A stretch of 64,000 nucleotides of DNA from Trebouxia sp. TZW2008. Its lineage: Eukaryota > Chlorophyta > Trebouxiophyceae > Trebouxiales > Trebouxiaceae. Positions 47,777-58,825 of this stretch are shown one piece after another. The stretch is from positions 186,001-250,000 of the forward strand of contig BDIU01000022.1 of the NCBI GenBank assembly GCA_002118135.1, read 5' to 3'. The notes beneath the pieces were generated by a model. The model was given only the letters and a program-made list of their open reading frames with translations. It made no database searches and was not told the DNA's origin. Both the position numbers and the translations under genes were made by a program. Positions within the stretch are counted from its first letter, which is position 1. Each line of letters begins with the position of its first letter.

Positions 47777-50700
47777 ATGCTTGATCGTCCTACCGATCGT
47801 TTTGATCCGCCCTCTGAGTTTGCCTCCGACCCTGTAACGCCTGCAAGCGAATCCCTGGTGCGATCCCGGACCTTTTACATGAGCTGCTACTCATGCAGGT
47901 TCGCCAGGCGTACTGCTCTTCAGACCGATGTCGTATGTATCTATGCGATTTTCGTGGTTATAAGGCTCGCAATAGTTGGCTATGAACATCACCGGGCTTT
48001 GGGACCAACTCGTAGACTGTATCTGCAGACCGCCCAGGTAGCTTTCTTGGCTGAGACGGTCGCGGCCTGCAGCTACATGACGACATTTCATTGATATCTG
48101 CTTTTTGACTATCAGGGACAAGTACACAGTCGGTGATTTGCCTGGTGGCGTTGCCGGTACCTTCAAGCTTAAGGGCAAAGAGTATTTGCGCAAAGACGTG
48201 CAGCTAGTAAGTCCGACAGGCCACAGCTTGAGAGGCATGGCAGGTGACGATACGCGATGTCAGGATTCACTGGTTCCCATCTTGCCAATGCAGGAAAACT
48301 CGCAAAAACAGCAGATCAAGTGCAGCCACTTGGTGCCCAAATATCCCCCAGAGAGCAAAGAGGGCAAGTTGCCTTGTGTTGTGTATTGTCACTGCAACAG
48401 CGGCAGCAGGCGGGACTCTGAGGAGGCTTTGCACCTGCTGCTTCCGCAGAACATAACTGTGTTTGCCCTTGACTTTGTGGTGAGCATGCAAAGTCAATAG
48501 CCTGCGCACCGTGACTTCCTTTGACAAAGAGCCCAGGCAGCAATTCAATCTGTGCTCATTTGGGTTGAAATTTGCTGAACAACAAACAGCCCAGACGTTG
48601 TTTTCTGCCTGCCCACTGCAGTTGATCTTTGACTTTGCTTCATATAAACACAATGACGGGCAGTCAATTATGGTGTGAGTCTTCCTTTGAGCAGCAGCAT
48701 GCTGGGGTCACATGCTTTCAGCTTAAAAGCTCCCCTGTTGTGGCACCGTCTGCAAGATAGTGTTCAACATGTTAAGGTTGCGTGATTTTGTAACTGTTTG
48801 GGCAATTATCAGGCACTCAGGCCAAGGGTAAACCCAGAGATACTTGGCAGTCAACTGTGTACAAGGACCTCCCGCCCTCCATGTCCAATATAATTGGTTC
48901 AGATAAGCACATGATCAAACTGGTTAGAGACAGTTGATTGATTTAGTTGGGCCTGCTGAGCCTGCCCAGCCCACACTTATAATGAATGAACGAATGAATT
49001 TTGTATGCACAGGGGTCTGGACAGTCTGATGGCAAATATGTCACTTTGGGCTGGCGAGAGCAGGATGACTTGGCACTTGCAATCGAGCACCTCAGAGGGC
49101 TTGGCACAGTGTCCACAATTGGGCTGTGGGGCAGATCTATGGGCGCTGTTACTGCTCTGCTGTACAGTCAGAAGGACCCTTCAATTGCTGGAGTGGTAAG
49201 AGTCTCCTGTGGCTACAGTCCAATCCCAGGGCGGTGTCCTAACCCTTAGGCAGTGCTCAAGGGATCTGTTGTGGTGCAATCTGGCAACACAGCGGAATCT
49301 ATCTTTGGTGACGTCTGGTACTACAAATCTGCATGCCCATAAGGTGGTACAGCCCTTGCTCGTTGACCACCTCACCTGGAGTTCTCTCGCACCATGACTT
49401 CGATGGTGTCCATGCACCAGGCACTAGGTGTCTGCATGCCCATATGCTGATACAGTCTTGCCAGTACACGTGGTGCAGTCTGGCATTATGTCTGTTGGGC
49501 CTGCTTCATTGACACCTGGCATCTCATATTCTTGCATGCCCGTATGCTGGTACTGTCCGTGACCATCTCACCTGGTGGATGGTCTCACCATCTGATCACG
49601 CTGTCAGTGAGATGATCAAAGGCTGTTGACTCTGCACCTGACACCGTGATGCTGCATGATCATGTATTGACACAGCCAGTCACAACTTCTGTATGGGAAT
49701 GTAAGGGTAAACCCAGAGATACTTGGCAGTCAACTGTGTACAAGGACCTCTCCACCCTTCATGTCCAATCTAATTCGTTTAGGTTAGCACATCATCGAAC
49801 TGGTTGGAGACAATTGATCGCTTCTGTATGCACCTAGTTGGGCCTGCTGAGCCTGCCTAGCCAGCGTCTATAATGAATAAATGAATGAATCAATGAATGT
49901 GGCATGTCTTGTCATGCTCAAAATACTTTGCATGAGCAGGTAGTTGACAGCCCATTTTCAAAGCTCACTGAGCTAATGCTGGAGCTTGTTGAGGAACAGA
50001 AGATCCCCATACCTCGCTCTCTGATGCGAGTGGCGCTCAGCATGATGCGCCGTTCAGTCAAGAAGCGAGCTGGCTTCAGCATTGACGAGGTTGCCCCAAT
50101 TGACCAGATACACAAGAGCTTCATTCCGGTGTTGTTTGGTGAGCTCGTCTTCTGCTTGGATCTCAAGTTATGCCTCATACTGCGTGGTGACTATTGTATT
50201 TGCTATGAAGCACTGGCAGGCATAGGAGCACTGTAGATGTGGTCATTGTATTGGCACGGCACAGCTTAATCTGTGTGTGGCTTGCTTTGCTTTTTGGCGG
50301 AGTTTTACAGACAAGGTGACCGCTGTTGTCTGACAGTGCAATCAATGGTGGACTTTGTAGCTGCATGTATCTGTTGTGAGGAGACTGAGATAATTTCTTT
50401 GCATGTTCTTCTCATGCTGGTGCTTGTTTCAGGACATACAATTGAGGCAACAGCTGTGTCCAATATGCCTGCAGAGCAGCTGCCGCAATTGCAAGTTGTG
50501 CTGTCATGTGCTTTAGGACATGCAATTGAGGATACATTTGTGACCAAGATCCATTCAGAAAAGCTGCTCGCCAGGTATGGCAGTGAGGACAAGGAGCTGA
50601 TGCTGTTTGAGGGGGACCACAACAGCATACGGCCCAGAGCCTTCTATGCCAAAGTGCTACTCTTCTTCCACAACTGCCTGCAATGCCAGGATGTGCTCAT

Positions 50701-53700
50701 ACCAGATGAACAGAATCCAGGCCAGTTTGAGCTAGCTGTGGAGGATGCTGCAAGGTCAGTTCACATAAATTCGTTCAGTATTCATGCATGCAGTTGCCCC
50801 AATACAGCATATGGCCCAGAGCATGGTCTGCCAGGTGCTGTTGCATTCCCACAACAGCCTGTAGTGCCAGGACGTGCTCACATCAGATGAGCAGAGTCCT
50901 GGCCAGTCTGTGCTAGCTCTGGAGGATGCAGCAAGGTCAGTACACACCATCATCTTCAGCATGTGTTCATGCAAATGTAAGACTGTAGAGACCGTTAGAC
51001 AACTGTCCCAAGTGAACTGCTGCAACCCAGATGAGCAGAATCCTGGCCAGTCTGCGCTAGCTCTGGAGGACACAGCAAGGTCAGTGCTTACCAGGACAGC
51101 AAGCCTGAACTTTTGCAAGCTAGTAGCAGTAGACCAGGCGTCCATTTCATTTTTGCCGTATCATGCACTTCAGCAGGCACATAGCTCAGCACACAAAGCA
51201 GCCGGCTTCATGCTTCTGCTTTCATGGCTCAGAAAGCAGAGGCTATTCAGCAGCAGCAGCAGAATGAGCGCTGCGGCATTAGCAGCATCACATTGTGGCC
51301 GTTGTGTTCAGCTGCCCACCAGCACAGCCAATGGCACTTAGCACCAAGGTCATGCAATACAAAGGCTCTCCAGCCTTGATGTTCCGAGAATTAGTGGTTG
51401 CCCAGCAGGAGCAGCATGCCAATGGCAGCATTGCATTGTGGCTGCTGTGTCCAGCTGCTCACTAGCGCAACTTGTGAAATGTCTTCCCTAAAGGCCCTCA
51501 GCATCAAGTCCCAGAGACTGTATGGAGTTCAATGCAATCCGTTCAGGTTCTATGGGATTTGACGCTGAGAACCTGCAGCATAAAGCTTCTTCAGCTGCTT
51601 GCTGTTTTACTGAGCATGCTAGGCAGGTGCAGCTTAGCTGCATGGCTCCTGCATGCAAGGTTTGAAGGCAAGTGTTTATACAACATGATGAACATGCCAA
51701 AGCGTGAGTATGTGCGTCGCGTCTTGCCACGTCAGCCTCTCATCAGCAACTGCATCTCAAGAGGACCGGTACATTAATGTCACTTCATGGGTTTCGATGC
51801 ATGGGTTTTGCTCCAGGGTGACTGAGAACATGGACCCGCCAGCTTTGTCACGTACCACGAGTCCAGTTTGGGGTGACATGCCCTCTTACCTGGGCAACGC
51901 AGAGCAGCTGCACGAGTACCTTACTGACGAGCTCAACAAGTAAGACAAACACCTAATCTCATTTGCTTCTCCATCTCTATTGGCTACAGTACAACCACAC
52001 TCATTCAGCACCACATCTTGGACTGACTGGCCATCATCCTGAGCTTGGATTGCATACAATTGATTTGTTCATTCATTCATTCATTATAAGCATGGGCTAG
52101 GCAGGCTCAGCAGGTCCAATTAGGTACGTACAGAAGCAATCGACTGTCTCCAACCAGGTCGATCATTTGCTAACCTGAACCAATTATATTGGACGTGAAG
52201 GGTGGAGAGGTCCTTGTACACAGTTGACTGCCAAGTATCTCTGGTTTACCCTTGGCCTGAGTACCTGATAAATGCCCAAACATACACTGATAAGGCAGTC
52301 TGTCCTGTGACATACGTACAATTGATGAACTGATCAAGTATGTACCGACTATAATTGACATCAAGCATGAGCACGGCATGGTGTTTCATGTTCAGCTGAT
52401 CAGACAGGACATGAGCATCTTGCTCTGGCATCTTGCTCTGGCAACCTGCACCAGTGACTTGACAGCATGCAGATATAGCTGCAATGCCTTGGTGACAGGA
52501 ATTTGTCTGGGAGCGAGCAGGACATCTTAAGTTCTGCTTCCTTGTTGCAGCAGCGTGCAGGCCCTCCCAACGTGGTGACTTAACGTGCACATGTGCTATG
52601 CAGCTCAAAGGATGCTCATGCTGAGCTGCCTTCACAGCAGGAGGCTTCCAGCACTCAAGCCGATGGCACAACCGCTGATACTCATCGGTGAGACCTATGT
52701 ATCTTCAGACTCAATGCTGTTGCTGTGACCAACACTGTCGGGCATGCAAGATTGGTGGTCAGTATGACGATAGCTGCATATGCAAGCAGCATATGCACAG
52801 TGACGCACTGTGTTGGCCCTGCGTAATATGCACAGGAAATGCAGTTTCAAGCTGCCCACGCTCGCAAGTCTTGTGACAATCTCGCAGGCGGGAGCTGCTT
52901 ACAACCCCACCTGCTGTGCATGCCACATTGCAGGGCTTCTTGCAGTGTTTGTCACACAAAGCAGCAAGCAGCAACCCTATCAGTGAGCCTTGTGCCCTAT
53001 TGTGTGGCTGTAGACTGCTGATGCAACACAAGCAGGCCCCTTCCCATCACTTAGGCTGGTGCTGTATTTTATGGTCATGGGTGATGTTCGCCTTTGACTG
53101 TGACCACAGCTATTGCTGGCCTGGTGCAGTATTTGTAGCTGAGCTTCAATATGACTAAGCTCTCTGCTGTGACTTGGATGTGTCAGGAGTCCTTACTGTA
53201 ATGCTGACAACAAACTTGGTCTGGCAAGCCGAAGCTTGAGCCACCCACCTGTGCTAGCATGTGTAACTTGCGAATGTTGTGACAATTTCTGTTTATCACC
53301 CGAACTTTTGCTTGACTCACACCCATCAGCTTCCTATTGTGGTGACTCTGATAGTGCTCTGACTGTTTTCATCTCTGGGTTGGTTTCAGGCACCGATTGC
53401 GTCAGGAAGCGCAGTCAGCTGAAACCTTCACAGACGATGACGCTCTTGCAAGAGCGTTGGAGCTGTCGTTGATGGAGGTGCAGCAGCAGGAGCATGGCCA
53501 TGTGCCTGGCAGCGGCGCACAGCCTGCTGCAGCTGCTAGCACAACCTTGCAGGACACTGTGCCACAAGACATGCAGCAAATGGCTCCAGAGTAAGTTGTT
53601 TTTCCAGCCATCGTGGCAAGTGTCAGTGTATTGTGTTGCCGTCTGCACAGCCTGCACAGCTGCTAGCACAACCTTGCAGGACACTGTACCACAGGACATG

Positions 53701-56700
53701 CAGCAAATGGCTCCAGAGTACGCACCATCTCATTGCCTCTAGTGTGTGTTCTTATGAGATCTTGTGACCCAGCCAGAGCATACAGAAGATATGAACTGCC
53801 CTCAAAGCCAGAGTGGTTTGGGGGCAGCCTTTGCCCCCAAAGCCACTGTGTTTCCATGCAAATGAGCCCTCAACCTGCTCAAATCTCTGCCAGCAAGTTT
53901 TCTTCCGGTGTCTCTGTGAAGACTCACAGAAACAACTCGTTCATCAGTGCGCATCTAGGTCCTTGTTCATGCTGGCAAGAGTGAGTGCATTTGTCAGCTG
54001 TTTGCATGTGCCTGACAGTGGTATACAGCCTGCTGCAGCTGCTAGCAGATCCTTGCAGGATGCAGTGCCACAGGACATGCAGCCAATGGCTTCAGAGTAA
54101 GAATTACAACCTTTGTGAGCTGTTGCAGCAGCTAGCGCATCTTTGCAGGGCTGAGTCTGCTGCTATGCTGAGGCAGCAGCATTTGCCTTTGGCTGGCCTG
54201 GGAAGCACCCTGTTGAGGTTTCTTACTGTTGTTACAGGGATGCTGAGGAGGCAATGCTGGCAGCAGCCATCAGAGCTTCTCTCATAGAGGCAGGTGAACC
54301 TGACACCAACCAACGCCAACCCGCTCAAAGCTCCCAGCGGCATGACAAACAACAGCACAAGCCACTGGAGCAGCATCAGGACAGCTCGCCTAGCCACAGC
54401 TCTCCTTTCGCCCTGCCATTGCATCAGCTCAGCATTGCTCAGCAGCATTTGATGCCTCCCAAGCAGAGCCACCACGACCATCACCACCAGCAGCAGCAGC
54501 AGCAGCCGCAGTCGTCACAGGAGCAGCCACAGCAGCAGCAGTCACTACAGGAGCAGGACCAGCAGAAGCGGCAGCAGCGGCAGTCATCACAGTTGGAGTC
54601 ACAGCAGCAGCAAGAGGTGTTGCAGCAGCAGGGCCAAGCAAGAGGTTTCAGTGCAGCAGCGTCTCAGTTCGGTGACTTGGCATCTGCATTGCAAGACTCA
54701 GCATCAAGTCACGGCATGAGTCAAAGCAGCGCATTGCAAAGACCCAGCAAGGGCTCAGGTCGTGGTGTTACCTGGCTGAGTCCTGAGCCATCTGAGAGTC
54801 CTCAGTTGCCTGGTCACATGCGACCTTCCAAGTCTAGCCACGCCTTGCTTCAGATGAATGGGGATGCAGACAAGATGCTGTCAAGCAGTGCAGAAAGAGG
54901 TCTGTCTAAGCCATGCTGATTTGAGCTCACTCACAGCTTATGTGCTTGCTGTGATGCGCAATGTCTGCTGTCTGTTTGGTCCTTTTGCAGGCTTGTGCAT
55001 GATGCTCAAAGTGACGAAGAGTTCCAGCTAGATGCTGCTGCACAGCAAATTCAGGTCTGGGCAATCCCTGTCTGCCTTGCCGCAACTTTTGAGTGCAGGA
55101 GGCCCAGCCTGGTGTCTTGCTTGAAACGCACGCAGCCTTGCCATGCTTGAGTGCTGCACAAGCCTCAGCATAGATGTGCATGCACATGCATCCCTTTATG
55201 TTCACAAAAAAGGAACACTCACTGTCAAGCTGTAATTTGTCACAGGAAGTGCGATGAGCCTATCAACTATAACTGTGATTGATTGATTGGTTGATTGATT
55301 GACTATGTTTGCTATGCCCATGCCTCAACATCTACTGTTTGTTCTGCAGACCTTCTGGACGTTAGGCAGACAGCATCGCATGGTGAATTGACTGCCATGC
55401 AGCATGAGGCGGTCAACAGCCTGCAGCGCTCACACTCACACGTGCTTGACGGCGCTTCCCTTGGGCGGCATGAGCGAAGCCCACTGCTGGCCCGGCCTCA
55501 CTCCATCACACGGATGCTAAGTATGCTCGCACTGCTGAGTCCCCCATTGACAGCCAATCTTATTGCACCATCCTGTGTGCACTTCAGCTGTCATGCAAGA
55601 CAGCAATATGCAACTGGTGGACCACACCATTATGCGCCTGATCAATGTCCTCTCAATTGATGCGCATGTGGTGCAGAACAGGTTTTAACAGGTCTTTGTT
55701 ATTAATTTGCCCTTGTTCCCGGGTGGAGACCAACAACTGTGATTGCTGAGTGACCCACTTACTGTTTTTGAGTGCTGAGCGATATATCTACTGGGGTTGA
55801 GTGCTAAGTGGCATATTGACCGCTTTTTGAGCGCTTTCTAAGTGGATAGGAGTGGTGTTGAGTCAGTTTCCAGTAAGCTGCTAAGCTGTGGTGAGGGTTC
55901 TGTGCAGGTAGCCCTAGAAGGTCTTGGACCCATTTCCTTGCATGTTGCATGGGTCCAGATGTTGTAGATGGCACCATTCGACCTGTTGCCACCAAGAGCC
56001 ATAGCTTGTCGCGATCACACTCCTCTCCTGCTTCCCAGAAACATAGAAGGTCCATGCGATAGATTCCCAACTGATGATGTCATGGACAAGGTTTGCATCC
56101 AGACTTACTGGTTCTCAGCAGTGAACCAAGTCAGCATCAGCAGTAGTAAACTGAACCTCCATGCTTTAGCCTATGGGTTGGATGTAGCAGCACACTTCAA
56201 AGCCTTTTGCCCATTATGCTGCCGCATGGGCTGTTGGCATTTTGCTGCATCAGGTGCTGACAGATCTCTGCATTCTGAGCATGTTCTGCTGATACTGGCG
56301 AGCTTGAGAGGTGGTAAGCGTAGCTAGGTTGTGCAAGCTGTAATTTTTGATGCTTTGCTTAGCTTTTTGCTCTTCTCCCTGCACCTCATTCTTCCATCAT
56401 CTGTTGCACAGCAATCCAGCAGTCTGCATGCGCTGCAGCTGCAGCACATTCTTGGACAAACTCAACAGTCTGAGAGCTTGCTTCCTGTTGCTGCAGGCAA
56501 TCCTAGCAGAGGCGAAGATCAAGCGCAAACTCCACAGCAGGTGTTCACACAATCTCCCTTGTATGCCGGCAAGCAGGGGAACACAGCTGTCAGCTGGACT
56601 ACCCTTGTGACTCCTAGAGTAGCTCAATGTCTTGACTCAGGATCTCAGCCTGATGACAACAATCAGGGCAACAGAATAAATGATGCGTCAGCTGCTGTTG

Positions 56701-56822
56701 CGCCAGAGAGCAGAAACTTGCTTGTGACTGAAGCAGAACCAGCACCCCTTGCAAGTCAATATCCGGACACTCCTTTGTATCAATTTGCTGACATTGAACT
56801 GGCACATCATCATCATCACTGA
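47777..56822 (+). CDS. Alpha/beta hydrolase with two ubiquitin-interacting motifs
   Basis: Exons 47777..47898, 48116..48479, 49013..49195, 49940..50138, 50517..50754, 51817..51939, 52604..52687, 53390..53590, 54238..54899, 55350..55520 and a last exon ending at 56822. The hydrolase part resembles plant serine hydrolases/lipase-like proteins: KCSHLVPKYPP, NITVFALDF, GSGQSDGKYVTLGW, nucleophile elbow GLWGRSMGAVTAL (Ser ~204), VVDSPFSKLTELM, FGHAIEDTFV (Asp) and FEGDHNSIRPRAFY (His). The C-terminal half is disordered but carries UIM-like helices: DDDALARALELSLMEV (~452-470) and DAEEAMLAAAIRASLIEA (~505-522), then a Gln-rich stretch. The final join is unresolved: the strongest acceptor (56411) breaks the frame; an AG at 56337 keeps it (943 codons). 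The protein ends in five His. Confidence 0.83.
48795..48999 (+). mobile_element. SINE-like element, copy 1, with (AATG)n tail
   Basis: About 205 bp ending in an AATGAATG-type tail, just before the acceptor of hydrolase exon 3. It shares GGGTAAACCCAGAGATACTT, GTGTACAAGGACCT and CCTGCTGAGCCTGCC blocks with the two other copies. I do not recognise a tRNA-like A/B box. Confidence 0.75.
49703..49898 (+). mobile_element. SINE-like element, copy 2, 5' truncated
   Basis: Same family as copy 1 but starting ~25-30 bp further in, at AAGGGTAAACCC. It ends in an (AATG)n tail 42 bp from the acceptor of exon 4. 5' truncation with an intact 3' tail is typical of target-primed reverse transcription. Confidence 0.75.
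50430..50505 (+). repeat. Decayed upstream copy of the start of hydrolase exon 5
   Basis: TTTCAG|GACATACAATTGAGG at 50437-50456 repeats the exon 5 acceptor TTTAG|GACATGCAATTGAGG, about 77 bp earlier, and diverges after ~20 codons. It keeps an acceptor and is a potential decoy. Confidence 0.75.
50800..51090 (+). repeat. Two decayed copies of the end of hydrolase exon 5
   Basis: The block encoding DEQNPGQ through the AAG|GTCAGT donor recurs twice. Anchors are at 50731, 50912 and 51056 (periods 181 and 144 bp). Both copies keep the donor. Confidence 0.88.
52068..52282 (-). mobile_element. SINE-like element, copy 3, inverted
   Basis: The reverse complement of copy 1 over ~210 bp, with the tail read here as (CATT)n at its left end. 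It includes the same 5' extension (TGTTTGGGCA) as copy 1, so the full-length element is at least ~205 bp. Confidence 0.78.
53640..53722 (+). repeat. Decayed copy of the end of hydrolase exon 8
   Basis: It repeats the codons for QPAAAASTTLQDTVPQDMQ through the end of the exon, 127 bp downstream. The donor GTAAG has become GTACG. Confidence 0.85.
54020..54105 (+). repeat. Second copy of the end of hydrolase exon 8
   Basis: The same block again, 379 bp downstream of the first extra copy, this time with an intact AGAGTAAGA-type donor. A further fragment may follow at ~54124. Confidence 0.85.
55274..55305. repeat. GATT tetranucleotide repeat
   Basis: (GATT)n run of ~30 bp in the intron before hydrolase exon 10. 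Confidence 0.85.
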
Positions 56823-57750
56823 TGAGTCACATGTCAAGAAGGACAACCCAGTTGCCTGCTGTGAGCATGGTGGCAGTCTGCAGTGGTGCAATGTATGATG
56901 CCATCAAGACAGTAGTTGTGTGTTACTTTTTCAGCATGCGTGAAGTCCTGCAAGACAAGCTGATACAGCATAGTCTGAGATCATTACTGTGTATGATAGT
57001 TGTATATGTGCAGCTGAGTCCTTGTCCTGTTGTGTCCCAAGCAATTGTGGTTCTAGGTGTCAGGAGCTTGACTGTTCAGTGAATTGTGTCTACACACTTC
57101 AAGCTGGCAGATAGTTTTTGTCGAGGTTGCCCTTGACTCTGTGATGTAGTAGGTCACCATGACATATTTGTACTCTTGGGTGTCATGTATGATGAAAGGC
57201 AGGCCAGAAGTCAAGCAAACCTTCAAGGAAGCTGAGTACTGTGCCTTTGTGGCAACGGCAAAGCAGCATCGTCTCATGTTGCATGAGGCATTCTGTTCTG
57301 AAGCACAGCATCAGCTTAAGTAGTGCGCAGATGAGAGCTTACCATCTTCAGCCCTGATGCAGGCACTGTAGCGATCAGTTCTGCTTGCAGTGCAAGGTTG
57401 TAGTAGCACGTTAGACAAAGCAGAAACTAGGCTCAAGAAAGGTAACAGGTGCAGAAAGTATACTATAAGTATTGTTAATCTGTTTGCTGAGAGACACACT
57501 CACTGCCATCTTTGCTACATCAAGCATTGTATGTAACACAGACCGCATGCAGTATGTTGACATTGCTAGAGATCATGTGGTGTGGCTACAGAGGGCTATC
57601 AATGCAAAATTCTGATGATGAGGCATGAATCAAGGTCTGCAGGGATGATGTAGTTCAGAGTGCCTGCAGTCGTTCAGAAAGGCGCCTTGCTGCAGGAATG
57701 GCCGCTTTGAGAGGCTGTTCAGTCCACTGCTTACACAGCCAGCATCTGCC
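56823..57750. other. Convergent region, one possible unresolved small minus-strand gene
   Basis: Exon-like minus-strand pieces with splice sites occur near 57355-57395 and 57235-57295. The latter reads with a C-x9-C pair in one frame. I could not assemble one consistent model or recognise a product. Confidence 0.25.
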
Positions 57751-58074
57751 TCATTTAAGTGTCCTGACCTGAGCGCCTGATCTGTACTTTTCCTGTACTG
57801 ACTGTGCAGCTGACCTGCGCTTGAAGCCTGCTTTAGTCCTTTCAATGCTTTTCAATCTATCCTCTTCCTCCTTGACGGGGTCGACCTCCGGCTTGATCCA
57901 GTTGGCGTCGTCCTGATCGTTGATAGCCTGTGTGATGGATTTCCTGCACAGACAAACCATTGTGAGGCACTTTTCTTATGAGCACGCAGACGTGCTGACG
58001 CGCACTGACTTGGCTGAGTAATAGGCTATTGGTGCTCCAGCCGCCGCACCAACGCAGCACGGCAGCAAGCACAT
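57751..58074 (-). CDS. Small 85-residue protein with one N-terminal membrane segment
   Basis: Two exons, 58074..58010 and 57943..57751 (phase 2 junction AA|G, donor GTCAGT, acceptor GTGCAG). The N terminus has a short hydrophobic segment (LLPCCVGAAAGAPIAYY). It is followed by a charged, helical region: ITQAINDQDDANWIKPEVDP, KEEEDRLKSIERTKAGFKRR. Size and layout are like small mitochondrial or ER membrane accessory subunits, but I recognise no family. The C-terminal ~20 residues would change if a GT near 57811 acts as a donor. Confidence 0.55.
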
Positions 58075-58825
58075 TGAGTCCTTCGATGCCACTTCCGTGA
58101 ACAGCTGAGGAAGGTGACCTCAAGCTTTGTAGAAAGGTGATCACGTTCTTGCAGCCGCCGCAAGCGGCACAACTTTCAGACCATCAGTGCAGCGTATCAC
58201 AGGGCTATCACTGTACCCAACCAATCTGTCTTCACTCTGCGCTCGTGCGTCAAGCAGGAGCCCGTGATGTCAGGTCCCTAGCAAGTGTGCACCATGACTA
58301 ATCAGCTTCGTGAATCAATAAATTGTGCAGCAGAAGATGAAGGCATCAGCAGCTGCAGCAACACAAATTTGCATCTCAAGCAAGAGGCGCTGACTGTTTG
58401 AAAACTTGCTTTGACACTGAGAGCACTATGAAACCTCTGATGTACGCGCAGCACTTCCCGTGGTCATCAGTGCATTTGCTAGATTTTGGCCATTTCAGAG
58501 TTGTTCATGTTTCAGGTGCTCTTTCGAGAAGTCCATAAAGCCGTTTTTGTGCTGCATGGCTTGTTGGCGAAATTCTTACATTACGGATTTGCTTGCCAGA
58601 ACTGACCGAATCAAAACCGTAATGGTCAAGTTACACAGTAACTGACTAGACTTCTTAGCAGATTCCTGGCAATGCATAATTCAGTTGGGCCACCGACATC
58701 TCTGCAAGTAGAGTTGCAGCGCCGACCGTTACCGCTTGCACCCGCTTCCCCATGTTGAAGCACTCGCGGTGACCGGTCGCTTGTGCGGCTATCGACATTG
58801 CGGCACAGTTGCGCGCTAGTGAAGT
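58075..58825. other. Divergent intergenic region
   Basis: About 750 bp between the small membrane protein and the kinase start codons. No further gene or repeat evident. Confidence 0.4.

Noticed and set aside
48244..48293. Apparent 50-bp intron inside hydrolase exon 2 (GTGACG...TGCAG)
   Set aside because: Removal would break the reading frame, while the uninterrupted frame continues into conserved sequence.
54996..55057. Exon-like segment with acceptor and donor (reads LVHDAQSDEEF in one frame) in the hydrolase gene
   Set aside because: The phase does not match exon 9 or the next exon; inclusion gives an early stop.
57053..57540. Possible minus-strand gene, with a C-x9-C pair in one frame
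   Set aside because: Two competing frames and no consistent set of exons; the family is not recognised.
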